This document shows, one piece after another, positions 29,342 to 38,842 of a stretch of DNA of 64,000 nt. This DNA is from Pollutimonas harenae (GTDB taxonomy: Bacteria > Pseudomonadota > Gammaproteobacteria > Burkholderiales > Burkholderiaceae_B): NCBI RefSeq assembly GCF_004153685.1, contig NZ_SDQD01000002.1:124001-188000 (forward strand), in the 5' to 3' direction. The position numbers and the translations under genes are program-made. The notes under the pieces were generated by a model that saw only the letters and a program-made list of their open reading frames with translations, made no database searches and was not told where the DNA came from. Numbering within the stretch: position 1 is the first letter of the stretch; each line of letters starts with the position of its first letter.

Positions 29342-29355
29342 CGTTCTATAGAACG
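29342..29355. promoter_or_regulatory. Palindrome with the same half-sites as the 22.9-kb operator
   Basis: CGTTCTATAGAACG is a perfect 14-bp palindrome between the receptor and permease genes. Its half-site AGAACG and central AT are the same as in the operator at 22904-22923, but the half-sites are in the opposite order. It could be a second site for the cluster regulator, or chance. Confidence 0.35.
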
Positions 29356-29360
29356 AATCA

Positions 29361-29389
29361 TCCGCTTCGGCTCGCCATGCCGGAGCGGA
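29361..29389 (+). other. Stem-loop between receptor and permease genes
   Basis: TCCGCTTCGGC (29361-29371) pairs with GCCGGAGCGGA (29379-29389) with one G-T pair and a 7-base loop. No T-run follows, so it is more likely an mRNA-stabilising or processing stem that raises receptor levels over permease levels than a full terminator. Confidence 0.5.
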
Positions 29390-29412
29390 TGCCATAATCG
29401 AAAGGGGATGTT

Positions 29413-30285
29413 ATGAGCAGTTTAGGTATGGCTTTGCTTAACAGCCTGGATATCGGCTTGCTGCTGTTTGTCATAGCCGTGGGCTTGAATATTATTTTTG
29501 GTGTGCTGAACATCATCAATTTTGCCCATGGTGCCTTGTATATGCTGGGAGCATACCTGGCATATTCATGCGTTATTTTGCTGGGTATGCCGTTTTGGCT
29601 GACCCTGCTGGTGGCCCCCCTGGGCGTGGCGGTGCTGGCTATTGCCATCGACCGCCTCATGCTGCGCTTCATCTACGAGCGCGAGATTTCCGACAGCTTG
29701 CTGCTGACTTTCTCACTCTTGCTGATCATTAATGAGTCAGTGCGCCTCATATGGGGAACGGGTATACACGTTATAGATCCGCCAACCCTGTTGCAAGGAA
29801 CCGTCACATTGCCAGGCGGGATTACCTATCCCTTGTACAGTCTGTTTGTGGTGACCGTGGGTCTGCTTATATTGTTCGGCCTCTGGTATTTGTTCAACCG
29901 GACCCGGGTCGGAAAAATCATGCGGGCTGCCGCACTCGACCGTGAAATGGCCCAGGTGCTGTGCATAGACACCAAGCTCGTGATCACCGGCGTGTTCGCC
30001 TTCGGGGCATGGTTGGCCGCTGTGGGCGGTGTCGTGGCGGCGCCCATGCGTGCGATCGATCCGGGTATGGGCGACAAAATCATTATCGAAAGCTTTATCG
30101 TAGTGGTCATAGGCGGGCTGGGCAGTTTCCCGGGGGCCTTGCTGGGCGCCGTCATACTGGGCCTGATGTATGGGTTGGGCGGTCGCTTCTTTCCCGAAGT
30201 CAATCTTATCCTGCCATTTATCGGCATGGCCATCGTGCTGCTGCTCAAGCCGCACGGCCTCATGGGTAAAGGAGCATCGGCATGA
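29413..30285 (+). CDS. Liv-type ABC transporter permease (LivH-like)
   Basis: A 290-residue inner-membrane permease with about eight hydrophobic segments. Family marks are LNIIFGVLNIINFAHGALYMLGAYLAYS near the N-terminus and GGLGSFPGALLGAVILGLMYG near the C-terminus, typical of LivH. With the LivM-like partner it forms the channel of the importer. AAAGGGGATG precedes the start, 81 bp after the receptor gene. The end overlaps livM by 4 bp, so the two permeases are translated together. Confidence 0.94.
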   Translation: MSSLGMALLNSLDIGLLLFVIAVGLNIIFGVLNIINFAHGALYMLGAYLAYSCVILLGMPFWLTLLVAPLGVAVLAIAIDRLMLRFIYEREISDSLLLTFSLLLIINESVRLIWGTGIHVIDPPTLLQGTVTLPGGITYPLYSLFVVTVGLLILFGLWYLFNRTRVGKIMRAAALDREMAQVLCIDTKLVITGVFAFGAWLAAVGGVVAAPMRAIDPGMGDKIIIESFIVVVIGGLGSFPGALLGAVILGLMYGLGGRFFPEVNLILPFIGMAIVLLLKPHGLMGKGASA

Positions 30286-31226
30286 GAAACACCATCACGC
30301 TGGGCGTCCTGGCTGTTGTACTGGCGCTTTTGATTGCCTTGCCCTGGATTGCACCCTTTTTCTATATTTTCATCGCCACAGAAATCCTGATACTTGGTTT
30401 GCTGGCGGCTAGTTTCAATCTGATCTTCGGTTACACGGGCATGCTCAGTTTCGGTCATGCCGCGTTTTTCGGCATAGGGTCTTATGCGACGGCCATGTTG
30501 TTGCAGTCTGTGCAATGGCCATTGCTTGCCTGCCTGCTGGTGGCGGTGCTGGCCGGTGCTTTGCTGGCCCTGATCATTGGGTTCTTTTGTGTACGTTTGA
30601 ACGAAGTGTATTTTTCGATGCTCACCCTGGCTTTCGGCATGATGGTGTATGCAGTGATCCATCAGTGGCGCTCAGTCACCAACGGTAGTGATGGCATCGC
30701 GGGCTTTGCGGTTCAGTCGCTAGGGCTGGGTATAGACGTGACGCTCGGCAACCCGGCGGTGTACTACCACGTGGTTCTGGTACTTGTTGTGCTGGCCACG
30801 GCCTTGCTGTACCTGATTTGCCGCTCCTCGTTTGGTCTGATTCTGCGGGCTATCCGGCAAAACCCCGAGCGGGTGGCGTTCTGCGGCCTGAATGTACGCA
30901 GCTATCGGCTGGCGGCATTTACCATTGCCGGTGCATTTGCCGGCCTGGCGGGTGGACTCATGGCGCCTTTCCTGCGCATTGCCAGCCCCGAGCTCCTGCA
31001 TTGGTCCATGTCGGCTGAGCCCGTTCTCATGTCCATACTGGGTGGTACAGGTTATTTTCTGGGACCGTTTTTTGGGGCAGGCATGTTCGTGCTGCTTGAA
31101 ACCTGGATCACCAGCATGACGCACGCCTGGATGCTGGTGCTAGGTATTATTCTTGCGCTGATGGTGATGTTTTTCCGGCGTGGCGTGCTGGGTACTTTTC
31201 TGGATTGGCTGCAGGAGCGTAAATGA
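30282..31226 (+). CDS. Liv-type ABC transporter permease (LivM-like)
   Basis: A 314-residue permease with about nine membrane helices. The LivM signature is FNLIFGYTGMLSFGHAAFFGIGSYA (about residues 45-69); the cytoplasmic coupling region includes LRAIRQNPERVAFCGLNV, and the late loop GGTGYFLGPFFGAG is also typical. It pairs with the LivH-like subunit and meets the ATPase subunits at the coupling region. The gene overlaps both neighbours by 4 bp (ATGA), consistent with one tightly coupled operon. Confidence 0.94.
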   Translation: MRNTITLGVLAVVLALLIALPWIAPFFYIFIATEILILGLLAASFNLIFGYTGMLSFGHAAFFGIGSYATAMLLQSVQWPLLACLLVAVLAGALLALIIGFFCVRLNEVYFSMLTLAFGMMVYAVIHQWRSVTNGSDGIAGFAVQSLGLGIDVTLGNPAVYYHVVLVLVVLATALLYLICRSSFGLILRAIRQNPERVAFCGLNVRSYRLAAFTIAGAFAGLAGGLMAPFLRIASPELLHWSMSAEPVLMSILGGTGYFLGPFFGAGMFVLLETWITSMTHAWMLVLGIILALMVMFFRRGVLGTFLDWLQERK

Positions 31227-31993
31227 CTGAACCACTTTTGCAGGTCAAGAACCTGACCAAGCGCTTTGGCGGTGTAGCGGCTGTGTCGGGCGTGTCGCTA
31301 GATGTGTTTCCACGCGAAACCCTGGCCATTATCGGGCCTAATGGGGCAGGCAAGACTACCTTCTACAATATGCTGTCCGGACGCATGACGCCTACCGAGG
31401 GCTCCATCGTTCTTGAAGGAACCGACATCACCGGTCTGCCGCCACAGCGCATCAGCCGTATGGGCGTATCGCGGTCGTTCCAGATCAACAATATTTTCAG
31501 CGAAATGACCGTGCGTGAGAACGTCGAGGTAGCACTGTCTGCCTACCATGGCCATAGCCGGCGCTGGGCCAACATTGCGACGCGCAACAAACCCATACAA
31601 CAAGAGGCTGACAGTATTCTTGAACGGCTCTCGTTGTCTGATCTTGCACATCGCCGGGCGGGTGTCATCAGTTATGGCGACAAACGCCTGGTCGAAATAG
31701 CCGTAGTGCTGGCCACGCGACCCCATCTGGTGCTGCTCGATGAGCCCACTGCGGGCATGACACCCGATGAAACCCACAGGGTGACAGCCCTGGTGAAATC
31801 ATTGGCCAGTACAGGCAACTATACCTTTCTGATAACCGAGCACGACATGAGAGTGGTGTTTGATGTGGCGGACCGCATACTGGTGATGCACAGGGGGCAG
31901 AGCCTTGTGCTGGGTACGCCCCAGGAAGTCAGAGCTCATCCCGAGGTGCGCCGTGCTTACCTGGGCGATGCCGACGAGGAGATGGCACCATGA
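31223..31993 (+). CDS. Liv-type ABC transporter ATP-binding protein (LivG-like)
   Basis: A 256-residue ATPase. It has Walker A GPNGAGKTT, a Q-loop region VSRSFQINNIF, and Walker B LVLLDEPTAGM. The signature motif reads ISYGDKR rather than LSYGxQR, a conservative change common in this subfamily. The H-loop is ITEHDM. LivG-type subunits pair with LivF to power the importer at the inner face of the membrane. It overlaps the flanking permease and LivF genes by 4 bp each. Confidence 0.94.
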   Translation: MTEPLLQVKNLTKRFGGVAAVSGVSLDVFPRETLAIIGPNGAGKTTFYNMLSGRMTPTEGSIVLEGTDITGLPPQRISRMGVSRSFQINNIFSEMTVRENVEVALSAYHGHSRRWANIATRNKPIQQEADSILERLSLSDLAHRRAGVISYGDKRLVEIAVVLATRPHLVLLDEPTAGMTPDETHRVTALVKSLASTGNYTFLITEHDMRVVFDVADRILVMHRGQSLVLGTPQEVRAHPEVRRAYLGDADEEMAP

Positions 31994-32691
31994 TTCTTGA
32001 AGTAGATAATATTCATACTTATTATGGCGAAAGCCATGCTTTGCAGGGGGTGTCCCTGACACTGCAAGAGGGCGAAACCGTGTGCCTGCTGGGCCGCAAT
32101 GGTGCGGGCAAAAGCACAACGCTGCGCAGCATTGTCGGGCTGACACCTCCGCGTAGCGGACGAGTTGTGTTTCGGGGCAAAGATATCGCCGGCCAGCCTG
32201 CCTACAAAATCGCCCGGCAAGGGGTTGGCCTGGTCCCTGAAGATCGTCGTATCTTTCCTGGTCTGAGCGTCCGGGAAAACCTCGAGGTGGCCCGTTATCA
32301 GCGCCCAGGCGAAGCACCTTCGTGGTCGATTGAACGCATATTCGACGAGTACCCCATGCTCGCTGAACTTGCCGATCAGGATGGGGCCACCTTGTCGGGC
32401 GGACAGCAGCAAATGCTGGCGGTGGCACGCTCTTTGATGAGCGAGCCGCGCCTGCTACTGCTGGATGAACCCAACGAAGGGCTGGCTCCGGTTATTGTCA
32501 AGCAGATAGGCGCGCTGATCGATGCCTTGTCCGCCACGACCACTATTCTGTTTACCGACCAAAGCGTGCATTTTGCACTGAAGCACGCGCGGCGAGCCTA
32601 TATTCTGGAAAAAGGAATGATTGTTCACGAAGCCAGCAGCCAGGAATTACTGGCCGATACCGATACGCAGCAACGCTATCTGTCGGTTTAG
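31990..32691 (+). CDS. Liv-type ABC transporter ATP-binding protein (LivF-like)
   Basis: A 233-residue ATPase, the second nucleotide-binding subunit of the importer. Walker A is GRNGAGKST, the LivF mark GLVPEDRRIFPGLSVRENL is present, the signature is LSGGQQQ and Walker B is LLLLDEPNEGLAP. The usual H-loop histidine position reads TDQSV, where LivF proteins commonly have EQN. It overlaps the LivG gene by 4 bp and is followed after 45 bp by the TetR regulator. With this gene the importer is complete: receptor, two permeases and two ATPases. Confidence 0.94.
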   Translation: MILEVDNIHTYYGESHALQGVSLTLQEGETVCLLGRNGAGKSTTLRSIVGLTPPRSGRVVFRGKDIAGQPAYKIARQGVGLVPEDRRIFPGLSVRENLEVARYQRPGEAPSWSIERIFDEYPMLAELADQDGATLSGGQQQMLAVARSLMSEPRLLLLDEPNEGLAPVIVKQIGALIDALSATTTILFTDQSVHFALKHARRAYILEKGMIVHEASSQELLADTDTQQRYLSV

Positions 32692-32736
32692 CCCTACCGT
32701 ACACTTGCGCGATTCAAGCACAGAGGGAGCCATGTA

Positions 32737-33441
32737 ATGATCGCTGATTTTGAGTCCTTCAAGATCGAGCTGAGCCTATCAAAAATCGAAATTTGCCGCG
32801 AGCTATACCATTTGAACCGCGATATGATCCGCATAAAAAAAGAGCATATTGCGGTCAAGAACCTGCTGCGCATCATCAATTCAACACTACGGCTGACCAG
32901 TGCCAAGGGTTTTCACGCCATGTCGCTGCGCGATTTGTGTGCTGACTCGGGTTTCAGCATTGGCGGTCTGTATGCATACATCCGCAGCAAAGAAGATCTG
33001 GTTGGCCTGATACAAGGCCATGGTTTCCTGCTGACCCGTCGCACCATGCTGGACTACACCCGGGATGTCATTGTGCCGCGCGAAAAACTGCTGGCGGCGG
33101 TCAAGGCGCATGTTTACCTGAGTGAGCTGATGCAGCCGTGGTTTTATTTTTCTTTCATGGAAACCAAGAGTCTGCCGGACAAGCAGAAAAAGGAAGCCAT
33201 TGCCATTGAGCTCGAAGTCGAGACCATTCTGTGCAATATCATCCAGGACGGGGTCGCAGCAGGTGCGTTTCGCGACATCAACGCCCGTATGCTTGCGTCC
33301 CTGTGCAAGGCCATGATGCAGGACTGGTATCTGAAGCGGGGTAAATACAGCAAGCAGGATGTCAGTGCAACGCAGTACGCAGAACTGATAGGAACGGTGC
33401 TTGAGCGCTATCTGTCCCCCGATTTGCCTCTCAAGGCCTAA
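32737..33441 (+). CDS. TetR/AcrR family transcriptional regulator
   Basis: A 234-residue regulator. The helix-turn-helix is at about 62-84 (MSLRDLCADSGFSIGGLYAYIRSKEDL), preceded by an unusually long basic/helical N-terminal extension of about 45 residues. The C-terminal ligand domain is helical. GGGAG lies upstream of ATG 32737. As last gene of the catabolic/transport cluster it is the best candidate to bind the palindrome in the promoter at 22897-22925, repressing the pathway until an acyl-CoA or the free acid binds. That link is inference. The start could instead be one of the Met codons inside the extension. Confidence 0.88.
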   Translation: MIADFESFKIELSLSKIEICRELYHLNRDMIRIKKEHIAVKNLLRIINSTLRLTSAKGFHAMSLRDLCADSGFSIGGLYAYIRSKEDLVGLIQGHGFLLTRRTMLDYTRDVIVPREKLLAAVKAHVYLSELMQPWFYFSFMETKSLPDKQKKEAIAIELEVETILCNIIQDGVAAGAFRDINARMLASLCKAMMQDWYLKRGKYSKQDVSATQYAELIGTVLERYLSPDLPLKA

Positions 33442-33770
33442 CGCGCTACATTAGCGTGTTGGTTTATTCAATTATCCCGATTAAACCTGTCAAGGCTCTG
33501 TGCGCCGGGCTATCCGCCCGGTTTTTTGCGCCTGTAATAATTTGCTGTTGGCCGCGTCACAAGCGTGTGTTGCCAAGGCTTCCGTTTCTACCTCCCGCGT
33601 TCACATGAACGTTAGTGCTGTGTTTCGATAAGTTCGAATCCGGTCAGCAAGGTGTCTGGGTGGCATGGCTCCGTGAGTCATAAAGCGCCAGGTCATGTTG
33701 TTGCAGCCGGTCAGGCTTGGGCCTCAGGGCCAATCGAGGTGCATGTGCTGGTTACGAAAGGAATATAAAT
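33442..33770. other. Gap and leader region upstream of ilvB
   Basis: The 329-bp stretch holds a terminator (33503-33528), then about 240 bp of leader. I searched it for a leader peptide with runs of Ile, Leu or Val codons and found none. The short frames present (for example an 8-codon one from 33606) are not enriched. The ilvB promoter must lie here but I cannot place it. Confidence 0.5.
33503..33528 (+). terminator. Terminator after the TetR gene
   Basis: CCGGGC (33505-33510) pairs with GCCCGG (33516-33521) and is followed by TTTTTT. It separates the catabolic cluster from ilvBHC. Confidence 0.85.
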
Positions 33771-35492
33771 ATGGAACTCAATGGCGCCGATATCGTCGTG
33801 CGTTGCCTTGCCGAACAGGGCGTAGACCATGTGTTTGGCTACCCGGGCGGCGCGGTACTGTACATCTACGACGCAATCTACAAACAAGACAATTTCAAGC
33901 ATATTCTGGTTCGCCACGAGCAGGCTGCCGTACATGCGGCCGACGCGTATTCGCGCTCGTCCGACAAAATCGGTGTTGCGCTGGTCACCAGTGGCCCTGG
34001 CCTGACCAATGCCGTCACCGGTATTGCCACTGCCTACATGGACTCCATTCCCATGGTGATCATCAGTGGTCAGGTGCCTACGGCTGCCATAGGCGAAGAT
34101 GCTTTTCAGGAATGCGACACCGTCGGTATTACTCGGCCGTGCGTCAAGCATAATTTCCTGGTACGCGACGTCAAAGACTTGGCCGAAACCATGCGCCGCG
34201 CCTTTTTCATTGCCCAAACCGGCCGACCCGGCCCTGTCCTGGTCGACATTCCCAAAGACATCACGGTTGCGACCTGCAAGTTCACGCCCAAGCGCGGCGA
34301 GGTCAAGATGCGTTCGTATGCACCGGTGGTCAAGGGTCATCAGGGGCAAATCAAGAAAGCGGTGCAGATGCTGCTGACAGCCGAACGGCCCATGATCTAT
34401 TCGGGTGGTGGCGTGGTCTTGTCCAATGCATCAGACGAATTACGCGAACTGGTCGAGCTGTGTGGTGCGCCGTGCACCAATACGCTGATGGGCTTGGGGG
34501 CGTTTCCGGCCGATGACGACAAGTTTGTGGGCATGCCAGGCATGCACGGCACATACGAAGCCAATATGGCCATGCAGAATTGCGATGTGCTTATTGCCGT
34601 TGGTGCGCGCTTCGATGATCGTGTCATTGGCAATACCAAGCATTTTGCGCAAAACCCTCGCAAGATTGTTCATATCGATATCGACCCGTCTTCGATTTCC
34701 AAGCGGGTGCGGGTCGATGTGCCGATCGTCGGCAATGTGAAAGATGTGCTGCAAGAGATGAACTCGCTGTATGCACAGGCGCTAGTCGATACGCCGGCCA
34801 ATAAAGACGATCTGGCCAAATGGTGGCAACAGATCAATACCTGGCGCGGCAAGCAGTGCCTGGTCTATGAGAACTCCGATACGCTTATCAAACCCCAGTT
34901 TGTGGTCGAGAAGCTGTGGGAAGTGACGGGTGGCAACGCGTTTGTTACCTCTGATGTTGGCCAGCACCAGATGTGGGCTGCCCAGTATTATCGTTTCAAG
35001 CAGCCTCGGCGCTGGATCAACTCTGGTGGACTGGGCACTATGGGTGTGGGCTTGCCCTATGCCATGGGCGTGCAAATGGCCAATCCCGACAGCGACATCG
35101 CCGTCATTACGGGTGAGGCATCCATACAGATGAATATTCAGGAGCTCTCCACCTGCAGCCAGTATCGCCTGACGCCCAAGGTGTTGTGCCTGAATAACCG
35201 CTACTTGGGCATGGTCCGGCAGTGGCAGCAAATCGACTATGGTTCCCGCTATTCCGAATCTTATGTCGATGCCTTGCCCGATTTTGTGAAGCTGGTCGAA
35301 AGCTATGGCCATGTGGGCATGCGCATCGAGAATCCGGCCGATGTCGAACCGGCCATACGCGAAGCCTTCGTCAAGTACAAAGACCGATTGGTTTTCCTGG
35401 ACTTCATCACCGACCAGACCGAGAATGTATGGCCCATGGTGAAGGCGGGACGAGGCCTGACAGAAATGCTGCTTGGTTCAGAAGACCTATAA
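33771..35492 (+). CDS. ilvB (ilvI): Acetolactate synthase large subunit
   Basis: Condenses two pyruvates, or pyruvate and 2-oxobutyrate, to acetohydroxy acids in valine, leucine and isoleucine synthesis, using ThDP, Mg2+ and FAD. The 573-residue protein has the N-terminal FGYPGGAVL and the activating Glu50 in RHEQAA. The ThDP/Mg motif reads TGEASIQMN (GEA at 448-450, NN at 475-476), where many enzymes have GDG; I recall the GE form in other betaproteobacterial enzymes. AAAGGAAT precedes ATG 33771. It forms an operon with ilvH, 12 bp downstream. Confidence 0.95.
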   Translation: MELNGADIVVRCLAEQGVDHVFGYPGGAVLYIYDAIYKQDNFKHILVRHEQAAVHAADAYSRSSDKIGVALVTSGPGLTNAVTGIATAYMDSIPMVIISGQVPTAAIGEDAFQECDTVGITRPCVKHNFLVRDVKDLAETMRRAFFIAQTGRPGPVLVDIPKDITVATCKFTPKRGEVKMRSYAPVVKGHQGQIKKAVQMLLTAERPMIYSGGGVVLSNASDELRELVELCGAPCTNTLMGLGAFPADDDKFVGMPGMHGTYEANMAMQNCDVLIAVGARFDDRVIGNTKHFAQNPRKIVHIDIDPSSISKRVRVDVPIVGNVKDVLQEMNSLYAQALVDTPANKDDLAKWWQQINTWRGKQCLVYENSDTLIKPQFVVEKLWEVTGGNAFVTSDVGQHQMWAAQYYRFKQPRRWINSGGLGTMGVGLPYAMGVQMANPDSDIAVITGEASIQMNIQELSTCSQYRLTPKVLCLNNRYLGMVRQWQQIDYGSRYSESYVDALPDFVKLVESYGHVGMRIENPADVEPAIREAFVKYKDRLVFLDFITDQTENVWPMVKAGRGLTEMLLGSEDL

Positions 35493-35504
35493 GGAGAGAA
35501 AGCC

Positions 35505-35996
35505 ATGAAACACGTTATTTCTATCCTTCTGGAAAATGAACCCGGAGCCTTGTCACGGGTGGTTGGTCTGTTTTCAGCCCGAGGCTATAACATCGAAACC
35601 CTGACGGTTGCGCCCACCGAGGATGCAACGCTCTCGCGCATGACCATCGTGACCCAGGGGTCCGATGAAGTCATCGAGCAAATCACCAAGCACCTGAATC
35701 GCCTGGTCGATGTCGTCAAGGTCGTCGACTTGTCGGAAGGCCCGCATATCGAGCGCGAGCTCATGCTGATCAAGGTGCGGGCGGTAGGCAAAGAGCGCGA
35801 GGAAATGAAGCGTATGGCCGATATTTTCCGCGGTCGCATCATCGATGTCACCGACAAGGTCTACACCATTGAACTCACTGGCGACCAAGGCAAGATAGAA
35901 GCATTTATTCATGCCCTGGATCGCAGTTCCATCCTTGAAACCGTGCGTACCGGAGTATCTGGCATAGGCCGCGGCGAACGCGTTTTGAAGCTTTAA
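35505..35996 (+). CDS. ilvH: Acetolactate synthase small (regulatory) subunit
   Basis: The 163-residue regulatory subunit that stabilises the large subunit and gives valine feedback inhibition. The N-terminal ACT domain is clear (HVISILLENEPGALSRVVGLFSARGYNIETL, about 3-33), followed by the C-terminal domain with VYTIELTGDQGKIEAFIHAL. The region GALSRVVGLFSARGYN contains the residues involved in valine binding in IlvH of other bacteria. AAGGAGAG precedes the start 12 bp after ilvB. A 108-bp gap with two inverted repeats separates it from ilvC. Confidence 0.96.
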   Translation: MKHVISILLENEPGALSRVVGLFSARGYNIETLTVAPTEDATLSRMTIVTQGSDEVIEQITKHLNRLVDVVKVVDLSEGPHIERELMLIKVRAVGKEREEMKRMADIFRGRIIDVTDKVYTIELTGDQGKIEAFIHALDRSSILETVRTGVSGIGRGERVLKL

Positions 35997-36050
35997 TTTA
36001 TTATTTACCGGCCAGGCGGCAGCATGCCGGCCAAATTTAACCATAGCGCC

Positions 36051-37121
<1,071 letters not shown>

Positions 37122-37141
37122 GCTGTATTGTTAGCTCATTT

Positions 37142-37166
37142 ACCCGGCTTCGGCCGGGTTTTTTAT
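37142..37166 (+). terminator. Terminator of ilvBHC
   Basis: ACCCGGC-TTCG-GCCGGGT hairpin followed by TTTTTA, 20 bp after the ilvC stop. Confidence 0.9.
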
Positions 37167-37196
37167 TGACCGATTTCGGTTATTCTTCGTCTTATC

Positions 37197-37868
37197 ATGA
37201 ATAAACCTCCTTATCCTCATCCCCTGATTGCCAGGGAAGGCTGGCCGTTCCTGGCTGGTATTGTGCTGATATCAATACTGGTCAGCTTCTGGTCCGGTGC
37301 TGCGTCGATTCCATTTTGGCTGCTGTCCATCTTTGTATTGCAGTTTTTCCGCGATCCGCCTCGCCTGGCGCCCGAGGGCGAGCTGAATGTGCTGTCGCCC
37401 GCAGATGGCCGCATTGTGGCGGTCGAAGAGGTGCGTGATACCTATGCCAACCGCGATGCGCTTAAAATAAGCGTATTCATGAATGTATTTAATGTCCATT
37501 CCAACCGTGCACCCGTTGCGGGGGCGGTTCAGTCCGTTAACTATTTTGCCGGCCAGTTTTTCAATGCATCGCTCGACAAAGCCTCGTTGGAAAATGAGCG
37601 TAACGCAATAGTCATGCTGACCTCCCAGGGACACGTGGTTACAGCAGTGCAGGTGGCCGGTCTAGTGGCCAAGCGTATTCTTTGCTATACAAAGCCGGGC
37701 GATTCCCTGTACGCTGGGCAGCGTTATGGCTTCATCCGCTTCGGCTCGCGGGTCGATGTCTATCTGCCGCCAGGTTCCCGTCCACGAGTCGCCATCGGCG
37801 ACAAGGTGCAGGCCACCAGTACCGTGCTGGCCGAATTACCCGGCCTGCCCAACAATCCTAACGAGTAA
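37197..37868 (+). CDS. psd: Phosphatidylserine decarboxylase proenzyme (short form)
   Basis: Makes phosphatidylethanolamine from phosphatidylserine at the inner membrane. The 223-residue proenzyme is the short Psd type: an N-terminal membrane segment (about 17-50), the SPADGRIV and [13 protein letters not shown] motifs, and the self-cleavage site Gly183-Ser184 in RFGSRVD, where Ser becomes the pyruvoyl group. It starts 30 bp after the ilvC terminator. pssA follows after 4 bp, so substrate-making and substrate-using enzymes are co-expressed. Confidence 0.95.
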   Translation: MNKPPYPHPLIAREGWPFLAGIVLISILVSFWSGAASIPFWLLSIFVLQFFRDPPRLAPEGELNVLSPADGRIVAVEEVRDTYANRDALKISVFMNVFNVHSNRAPVAGAVQSVNYFAGQFFNASLDKASLENERNAIVMLTSQGHVVTAVQVAGLVAKRILCYTKPGDSLYAGQRYGFIRFGSRVDVYLPPGSRPRVAIGDKVQATSTVLAELPGLPNNPNE

Positions 37869-37872
37869 GCTT

Positions 37873-38772
37873 ATGCCCAACACCGACGAATCCCGTCGCC
37901 GCCGCAGCATCTATTTGCTGCCCAATGCCTTTACCACTGCCAATCTGTTCGCAGGTTTCTACGCGGTGGTACAGGCCATGAATGGCCGCTTCGAAATGGC
38001 TGCCATTGCAATCTTCCTGGCGATGGTGTTTGACGGCATGGATGGGCGCGTGGCGCGTCTGACCAATACCCAATCAGCCTTTGGCGAGCAATACGACTCC
38101 CTGTCCGACATGACTTCATTCGGCATAGCACCGGCGCTGGTCATGTATGAATGGGCCTTGCAAGATCTGGGCCGCTGGGGCTGGCTGGCGGCCTTCATCT
38201 ATGTAGTGGGTGCGGCCTTGCGCCTGGCTCGCTTTAATACGAATATCGGCATCGTCGACAAGCGGTTCTTCCAGGGCTTGCCCAGCCCTGCGGCGGCGGC
38301 GCTGGTGGCCGGCTTTCTTTGGCTGGTGGTCGACAACAAGCTTCTGCTGGCCGATCCGACTATTTCCTGGCTAGCCTTTATCTTTACGGTGTACGCCGGG
38401 ATTGCCATGGTCACCAATGCTCCGTTTTACAGTGGCAAATCTTTTGCCCTGGGGCGTAGCGTACCGTTCTGGGTAATCTTGGTATTGGTGGGTGTATTTG
38501 TATTTGTATCCAGCGACCCACCCGTAGTGCTTTTTGGCCTGTTTGTGGTGTATGGGTTGTCGGGCTGGTTCATTATGGCGTGGCGCTGGCGCCGCGCCCG
38601 CGAACTTACCCGCAAGCGCCAGCGGCACGAGAGTGCCACCGAAGATGCTGAGTCGGCGGTTGTGCAAGAACCGTCGTTCAGCGCCACCCATACCTATCAG
38701 TCACCAGAATTAGGTGGCCAGACCGACAAGCACGAAGTCGGCAAGCCACGCGATCCCAATCAGACGCTATAA
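37873..38772 (+). CDS. pssA: CDP-diacylglycerol--serine O-phosphatidyltransferase
   Basis: Joins CDP-diacylglycerol and serine to make phosphatidylserine, the substrate of Psd. The 299-residue membrane protein is the CDP-alcohol phosphatidyltransferase (type II PssA) form, with the signature from Asp54 to Asp79 (DGMDGRVAR, then GEQYDSLSD) and about seven membrane helices. The last 60 residues are polar and rich in Arg, Glu and Gln, a cytoplasmic tail. ATG 37873 was chosen because the family N-terminus RRRRSIYLLPNAFT begins there; the longer frame overlaps psd. In many relatives leuA follows this gene; here a minus-strand lipoprotein gene does. Confidence 0.94.
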   Translation: MPNTDESRRRRSIYLLPNAFTTANLFAGFYAVVQAMNGRFEMAAIAIFLAMVFDGMDGRVARLTNTQSAFGEQYDSLSDMTSFGIAPALVMYEWALQDLGRWGWLAAFIYVVGAALRLARFNTNIGIVDKRFFQGLPSPAAAALVAGFLWLVVDNKLLLADPTISWLAFIFTVYAGIAMVTNAPFYSGKSFALGRSVPFWVILVLVGVFVFVSSDPPVVLFGLFVVYGLSGWFIMAWRWRRARELTRKRQRHESATEDAESAVVQEPSFSATHTYQSPELGGQTDKHEVGKPRDPNQTL

Positions 38773-38842
38773 CAAGCCAAGCCCGGGCAAGCAGCAACAA
38801 GCAAGCCCCAATGCTGCTTGCTGGAATCAGGCAGGCAGCAGC

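Noticed and set aside
33606-33770. An attenuator leader peptide upstream of ilvB
   Set aside because: Short frames in the leader are not rich in Ile, Leu or Val codons and no terminator/antiterminator pair is evident close to the start.
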